Part shown: in pieces, positions 58,350-64,000 of the stretch | How positions within the stretch are numbered: position 1 is the stretch's first letter | Layout of the letters: each line of letters begins with the position of its first letter | Source: Tulasnella sp. 424 | Lineage: Eukaryota; Basidiomycota; Agaricomycetes; Cantharellales; Tulasnellaceae | Direction of reading: 5' to 3' | DNA length: 64,000 bases | Assembly: GCA_019633425.1 (NCBI GenBank) | Contig: WSUB01000040.1 | Span: 218,296 to 282,295 of the forward strand | Made by a program: the position numbers and the translations under genes | Notes under the pieces: model-generated | What the model saw: the letters and a program-made list of their open reading frames with translations, nothing else | What the model was told of the DNA's origin: nothing | Databases searched by the model: none

Positions 58350-59752
58350 CGCGCCCACCAACGTCCGACCCGACAGACGCTCTTGCTCACAAATGGGAGC
58401 AGTTCGTCGCCTCTGATCCTTCGATGAAGCAATGGAATGACTCCATCATGGCCGATGCGCAGAAATGACCGGCTATGGATCCAGTGCCCTACGATATCGA
58501 CGGATTGGGAAAGAGTGGAGTCTTGGAAGGCGCACGACAGGTCAAGCAGAGAATCAAAGCGTTCGCTTATGCATATCGCGACACCAGGCAGACGATGTGG
58601 GTGGACCGTACTTGGAGGGAATTATATGCAAGTGCCCACACTTTTGCGTTGCAAATGTGGAACTCTTACCATCGTTACATTACAGAATACCTCGGGTCAG
58701 AGTTCCGCATCGTTCGGCGAGAAGGGCAGTAACTGAAACACTGCCCACTTCCTCGACGTCGCCGAGTTTACTGCCGCTTTCGCCATCGGGTACGACTGGC
58801 TGTACGACGCCTGAACCGATCAGCAAAAGGAGACATCCTCACCGCCATCGTCACCCTTGGTCTTCAGTACGGCATAGCAGTCTACGCCAACAACACTGCT
58901 TATGATTGACCATGGTTGCCCTTGCCATCCTCGGAGACCACACTACCAACAGGAAGCCAAATGAATCGGGATAAGGGAAGTCCCCTTTTCTGGCGGGAAC
59001 CGGTCGACCGGTAACCCCTACCTAACTCCGATTCCTCATCCACGGCCTCCATTGCCTCCTACACGCACTACCCTCCTTCCAACGTGTAACGCAGCGCTAG
59101 TGGTCAACCTTGATCCTCGACTACACTTTCCCATTGTGCGCAAGATGTCACTTACGACGGCTCTTGAACCGAAACGGTTCACTCCTGGTACTTTGGCGCC
59201 ACGTCTCAAAATGACCTCTTCCCTCCACACCTCCACTGGCAGCGCGTACAGCCTTATACTTCGAACCCCTCTTTCGCTAGCAGTGCCGTGGAGCATGTTC
59301 TGATACGACCCGCGGTCTCTGGAGCGTTCTGGAACGGCCTCGCGTTAATGGGCTTCCATGCGTACAAGCTGGACGAACGTCAACGGATGGTACGTCGCCA
59401 TGAAGGCGGCAAGCTCACCAGACATGCCAGGCACGGGTACCTCGACGGTGGCAACTTTTTTATCGATTGCGCTGGAGTTCGTTGGGCTGGGGAACTTGGT
59501 TCTGGGGACTACCTTGCAGATGGTTACTTCAATCCCGACACTAAGGAGGGTGGGCGCTGACTGTACTACCTTACGCGTACGGAAGGCAGAATACGCTTGT
59601 GGGCGATCGACAGAATCAAAATATCACGGCCGTACCGACCTGCAGGTTCGAGTCCACCGCACTCACCAGGAGCTTCAACGCTCCCTCCGACTCGACGGCG
59701 ATGTTCACCATGGATCTAACAAGCAATTCCGGCGGCACGTACGTATACAGTT
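58350..59752 (+). pseudogene. Decayed heparinase II/III-like lyase gene
   Basis: Fragments in shifting frames follow the order of the agaricomycete heparinase II/III-like secreted family: KWEQFVASDPSMKQWNDSI, VPYDIDGLGKSGVLEGARQV, KQRIKAFAYAYRDTR, AHFLDVAEFTAAFAIGYDWL, LGLQYGIAVYANNTAY, SMRTSWTNVNGWYVAMKAA and RWAGELGSGDYLADGYF. Stops interrupt it at 58466-58468 (TGA), 58812-58814 (TGA where Trp is expected after YDA) and 59558-59560 (TGA where Trp is expected before LYYL), and several frameshifts are needed, including near 58640 and 59380. The region from 58880 to 59280 is badly degraded. Family recall, not a search, supports the identity. Confidence 0.65.
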
Positions 59753-60645
59753 CCCTCTTATTTCCCTTGCTTTTGGTGCTAACCTGGACGATATGGATCT
59801 ATGGTTAATAGGCTTGTCAAAAGCAAAAGTTGAAGGTTCGGACTCTGGACCTTGTCTCTTTTCCCTTCTTTCTGTTGTTCTATTTTCCTCTTTGATTTGT
59901 TGCCGTGGAAGTTCGAACAGACCCTTTCGGACACTCTGTCTCGCCTCGAATTTCTTTCTCAGGGACCCTTGCCACGCTACTTTCCAGTGCTTTCCATGTT
60001 CCTTTGCCGTAATATAGCATATACCTTCGCCTGCTGCGGACCGGACGGTGTATTGCTGAGTGTCGTGAATACGACTGTGTAATGTGCTTACATACTGAAT
60101 CCCCAAGGCTCGTGTGCGACCGCACGAGCTGGGACTCGGCAATCGGAATGGCAGAGACAGTTTCAACCACACTAGAACAAGCAAGCGTCGCGGAGCATCG
60201 TTCTCGAAGTGCTTGCGCACGCTACCGAGGTGAACTTGAACCTTCCAACGCTTCGCCGCCCCTCTCCAAGTGGCTTTTGTAACGCTTGCGGTAGTTGAGA
60301 CAGATTTGTATGATGTAGGTATCAACGATGAACGAAGGATGCAGCTGGTATTCCCGAGGTGACGGGAATTCGCTGCACCGCCAGCCACAAGTCGAACTCT
60401 AGATTAAACGGATGCAACGTTTATTACCCTTGACGGTGATACTCAGGTGGTGACCATTCCGTGCGGGTTGCGCGTGGCTCTGGTCGAACTGCGCCGACAA
60501 CTCGACCATCGATCAGATTATCAAGTATTATAAGGTCGGGAACCACAGGGCTCGAACTCGAGCTATCCCCTTCCTCCTCCTGTAACGGGAGCACGTCCCC
60601 CGGCTCGGCTAAACCCACGGATCTTCCTCTTACTGGAAGCGACGA
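59753..60645. other. Intergenic, with one coding-like small minus ORF
   Basis: A minus-strand ORF at 60424-60618 (64 codons, IILDNLIDGRVVGAVRPEPR) looks compositionally coding but matches nothing I know. The rest is broken in all frames apart from an antisense ORF at 59705-60388 that I regard as chance. Confidence 0.3.
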
Positions 60646-63293
60646 ATGCGGACCAAAGATATCCCGATGGGTGATAACGCTGTTCTGTCCTCTCCTAAAG
60701 TGAGTAGGTAACTCTTTTCGGCTGTGTCCCTAAAGGGAACCTTTTGATCTTTAGGGCGAGAGCGGAACCCCGTCACCTATGAAGTTGAAGTCATATCCAG
60801 AGGAAGAATCTATCATCCAACCGGGTACCTTCGTTCACAACTTGCCGGATCCGCTTGAAGGCACGCTCACCACGGAGAAGTTGATGGCTCGGGGGGGCTA
60901 TAGCGACGTCTATCGTGGAATATGGACTCGGCCGAATGCGGGCCCCATTTCCGTCGCAATCAAACGCGTTAGGAGGGCTTATGTGACCCCGGAGGCTGAA
61001 GACGAAGGGGAGAATCACGGGCGTTTTGAAAGGGTATGATAACCATTTTCGGATTATGGGCTCCAAGACTAAGATTCCTTGGCTGAATACAGCGGATCAA
61101 ACGCGAGGTCGTTGTATGGCAAGCTGCAAAGCACGCCAATATCCTGGAATTCTACGGATGGAAAACCATCGACGGCGATTCCATGCTAGTCTCCCCCTGG
61201 TGCGAAAATGGAAATCTGAATCAGTACATTTCAAATCACCCCGAATTAACTGATGTGCAAAAGCTTAACCTTGTGGGTACAGTTCTTCTAAGATCAGGAC
61301 TTGCTACTTAAGGTATTTGCTGTGATAGCTACATGACGCTGCCCAAGGTCTTGCTCATCTCCACTCGCTTGAACAACCTATCATTCATGGCGATGTGAAA
61401 CCGGAGAATATCGTGATCACCAATGAAATCAAAGGTGTCCTATGCGACTTTGGAGTTTCAAGAGTCGTTACCAGCCTGGGTATACGTACAGGTTTGACAA
61501 GTGATGGCCAGTGCGCTGGGACGGTGGGGTTTCAAGCCAAGGAATTACAAGATGAACACGCGCAGCCTACACCAATGTGTGATGTGTATGCTTTTGGCGG
61601 CGTTATCCTTGCGGTGGGTTCCACCCCTGAGCCTGGCCCCGGTGAAAGTGTCACTCAATCCATTAGCAGACCATGAGCGGCAAAGCACCTTTTCATAAAA
61701 AGCTAAACATAGGGAGGCGGGGGTTTGCGGCTACTGTTGTAGCCATATATCAAGATGAAACCCCTACTCCAGTTGATCATCCAGAACTACCTGAATCGGA
61801 TAGACTATGGCGTTTGATGGAGGCTTGCTGGAATCCTAAACCCTATCAGAGACCTAACATGAGGGCACTCTGCGACTCGGTAAGTACTCCCGTTAGCAAT
61901 TAAATGCTATTGCTGGGTTCTGACTCCGGCTCCACCCACTAGCTGCGGACGGAGATCGACGTTCGCTCAGTGAAGAAATTTTCTAGACAATCCATCTTTG
62001 AACCAGAGTTGTTCTTGGTCGATCCTAAGGCCAAGGTTAACGAGGTCCGAGGGACTTTCGAATTCCAGGAGAAGGGATTTCAAATCGTTCGAGACCTCAC
62101 CGAAATCCACGAAGTTACTTGGATAATCCCAAGCAACAAGGTTTGCACTGTATGTAGTGCACCGACACTGTCTTCTATCTACTCGTTTAACTGATATTTT
62201 TGGTGTCAAGGTCTACATCAAGAAACTCCGCTACGCCACCATCATTGAAGGCGACATCCATTTGACCACCGGAGATAAGAAGAGGGAGCTTACGGTATGT
62301 AGCCTCTACATCAGCCCACTCTGCCAGACAATCGACCGCTCACCCATCCTTTCTGAAAAGAGGATACTCAACCAGATGATTAAGTGGACGTCGCTCAAGC
62401 ATCCCAACATTTTGCCCTTCCTTGGTTATCAATGGGAATTGGTGCCGATCCTCATCTTCTCCTGGTATAAAAACGGCAACGTCTCTCAGTATCTCAAAGC
62501 TCGCGCTGATGCTAACCGCCCCAAATTGGTAAGCCCCGTTGACTATATAGCCAACTGTTTGAAGCGGTCCTGAACAACGAATTGCATTTGTGGCCCAAAT
62601 AATTCACAGCTCACCCAGGTTGCACAAGGTCTCTCGTTCTTACATTCTAAGTCCATCATCCATGGGAATATCAAGCCGAACAACGTCATTATTGCTGACG
62701 ACGGGCATGCTATGCTTATGGACTTTGGGATGGCCCCCGACTTGCGGATGGTGGAACGCAACATGATAATGGCCGACTCCGGGAGGGACAACGTAGGATA
62801 TATGAGCCCTGAGCTCATCGAAGAAGGCAACTACACTAAATCGTCCGACGTATATGCATTCGGGGCGTTGATTTTGGAGGTCAGGCCCTCTTCGCATAAC
62901 GCATTGTTCCGTTTGCTAAACCTTCGGCGGGGAAAGATTATGTCCAGCCACCCGCCGTTCTACCGGCTCCCCTACATCCAAGCCATGATTCAGATTACAA
63001 AGCGTGATAAACCCTCTTCACAAGACCATCAAGACTTGTCCTCATCCTCGCCTTTGTGGGAGCTGATGCAACGCTGTTGGACTTCGATACCAGAGGATCG
63101 GCCGAGTATAGACGATGTGCGCAGTTGGGTACGTTCACTACGAGACTTCCCTCTTCCCAGTGATCGTTAGGCTAACAATGGGCGTCTACAGCTCGAACGT
63201 ATGGTCAGAGTCCGAGTCAAACGTTCGGGATTATTCGGGTACTTCAGCTCCCTCTGCGGCCTCGCCTTTCGTTTGGTGGGCCTGGGCTGGTAA
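60646..63293 (+). CDS. Tandem protein kinase - pseudokinase (TKL-like)
   Basis: Eleven exons (60646-60699, 60755-61033, 61093-61272, 61329-61613, 61670-61879, 61943-62140, 62211-62294, 62361-62528, 62610-62879, 62937-63128, 63192-63293) give 673 aa. Domain 1: Gly-loop ARGGYSDVYRG, lysine in VAIKRV, HGDVKPEN catalytic loop, CDFGVSR, then CWNPKPYQRPNM. Domain 2: lysine in VYIKKLRY but no Gly-loop, HGNIKPNN with Asn (62667-62669) in place of the catalytic Asp, MDFGMAPD, NVGYMSPELI, and CWTSIPEDRPSID. The C-terminus (LERMVRVRVKRSG, then GLFGYFSSLCGLAF) is hydrophobic. Domain 1 should be active, domain 2 a pseudokinase. All introns are phase 0. Start at 60646 or at 60667. Confidence 0.85.
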
Positions 63294-63710
63294 AATCAAG
63301 CATCCTAAAATGCTCTAGGAACTTATATTAAGGTAGTCCTGGACTTCCCAGGCGCAATGATCTTGCCCTTCGGTAGCCGCCGTTTCGCGGTAACTTGGCA
63401 TCCATTATATATTATCTTCTGCCCTTCTGCAGCATCCCTGCTCACCATTGCCACGATTGTTACAAGTATGAGGTTATCTACAACACGCTTGTATGAATAG
63501 TAGCTCTATTTTTTCTTATGGTCTAGGTTCTACAGGATTTAACGCCAATTCGAGACGGAACACAATTCGAGACACAGTCAAGAACGCATGATCTACTCGT
63601 CCAATGCCTCCTAAAATTTACTATAGTTATTCGAGCTGCTACTAGAGCAATAATATGTATTTTGTGGCCTATTCAATTGGGAGGATTTGCTTCAACGGGC
63701 GATTATAGGG
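63294..63710. other. 3' flank of the kinase gene
   Basis: AT-rich unique sequence, no coding signal. Confidence 0.35.
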
Positions 63711-63815
63711 ACTTAGTGTTGGGCAAAGCTGGCTGGGCTGAGCCTGAGCTGGCTCGAGCCCAGCTGTGATGCAGGCTCGGGCCTGAGCTTTAGCCCAAGC
63801 CGAACAATAAGATGC
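63711..63815. repeat. AGCC/GGCT-rich low-complexity repeat
   Basis: Irregular repeats of AGCCY and its complement (gctggctgggctgagcctgagc, including the palindrome GGCTCGAGCC at 63751-63760) in otherwise AT-rich sequence. Resembles GC-rich simple-sequence blocks seen at the ends of fungal repeats; the right edge of the window prevents definition of an element. Confidence 0.45.
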
Positions 63816-64000
63816 TAAGATTTCTCGATTTCTTCTATTAACACATGTTTCTTCCCAGTGCTAGAGTATGAACAAAATACACCAAAGTTTAGGTTACCCC
63901 CGGAAGTTGCGCAGCGGCTGGAGCATCAGGAAATAGGTTAATACTACATAATGGGCTACCTATTATGTTGGTAGATATAGTTTCTCATACTTGGTCAAAA

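Noticed and set aside
59705..60388. 227-codon minus ORF
   Set aside because: No motif, no splice signals, basic low-complexity composition; probably chance. Overlaps the end of the lyase pseudogene.
60530..60625. Possible tRNA on the minus strand (A-box-like TAGCCGAGCCGG and B-box-like GTTCGAGCC)
   Set aside because: The T-arm stem does not pair (mismatches at two of five positions) and no acceptor stem or anticodon arm folds.

Overview
This window looks like nuclear DNA of a mushroom-forming basidiomycete (Agaricomycetes). Genes are split by many short introns (mostly 50-65 bp) with GT-AG and several GC-AG borders, and strands are mixed with no operons. Gene families typical of that class are present: a gag-like two-module protein, Lao1-type L-amino acid oxidases, MBOAT wax-synthase-like enzymes, F-box proteins and TKL-like kinases. 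All exon models were built by eye from reading frame, splice consensus and remembered family motifs; no search was run.

Layout. 1-13 kb is dense and mostly housekeeping: 3' end of a perilipin/LEA-like gene, mitochondrial ribosome recycling factor, wax-synthase-like gene A, a gag-like gene, a GH45 endoglucanase, PIG-L (GPI anchor), ENP2/NOL10 (ribosome biogenesis) and SCS7 (sphingolipid fatty-acid 2-hydroxylase). 13-21 kb holds wax-synthase-like gene B and two L-amino acid oxidase paralogs facing each other tail to tail. 21-27 kb is a 6 kb gene-free stretch. 27-41 kb has a basidiomycete protein of unknown function, an F-box gene beside an F-box copy broken by one TAG, a U1A/U2B''-type snRNP protein, a MARVEL membrane protein and adenosine kinase. 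40.7-52.1 kb is a tandem array of four intact MFS transporter genes. 52.7-63.3 kb holds an OXR1-like TLDc gene, a RING-H2 E3 ligase, a decayed heparinase II/III-like pseudogene and a tandem kinase-pseudokinase gene.

Main theme: local duplication and its after-effects. Five families have paralogs or decayed copies here (wax synthase, oxidase, F-box, MFS, and a duplicated adenosine kinase 5' end). The MFS amplification carried along the promoter shared with adenosine kinase, left a relic of the kinase 5' end upstream of copy 3, and appears to have been interrupted exactly at a start codon by an 886 bp insertion. The kinase gene, with one active-looking and one inactive-looking kinase domain and ten introns all in phase 0, and the oxidase pair with mutated splice donors, are the other most unusual items.
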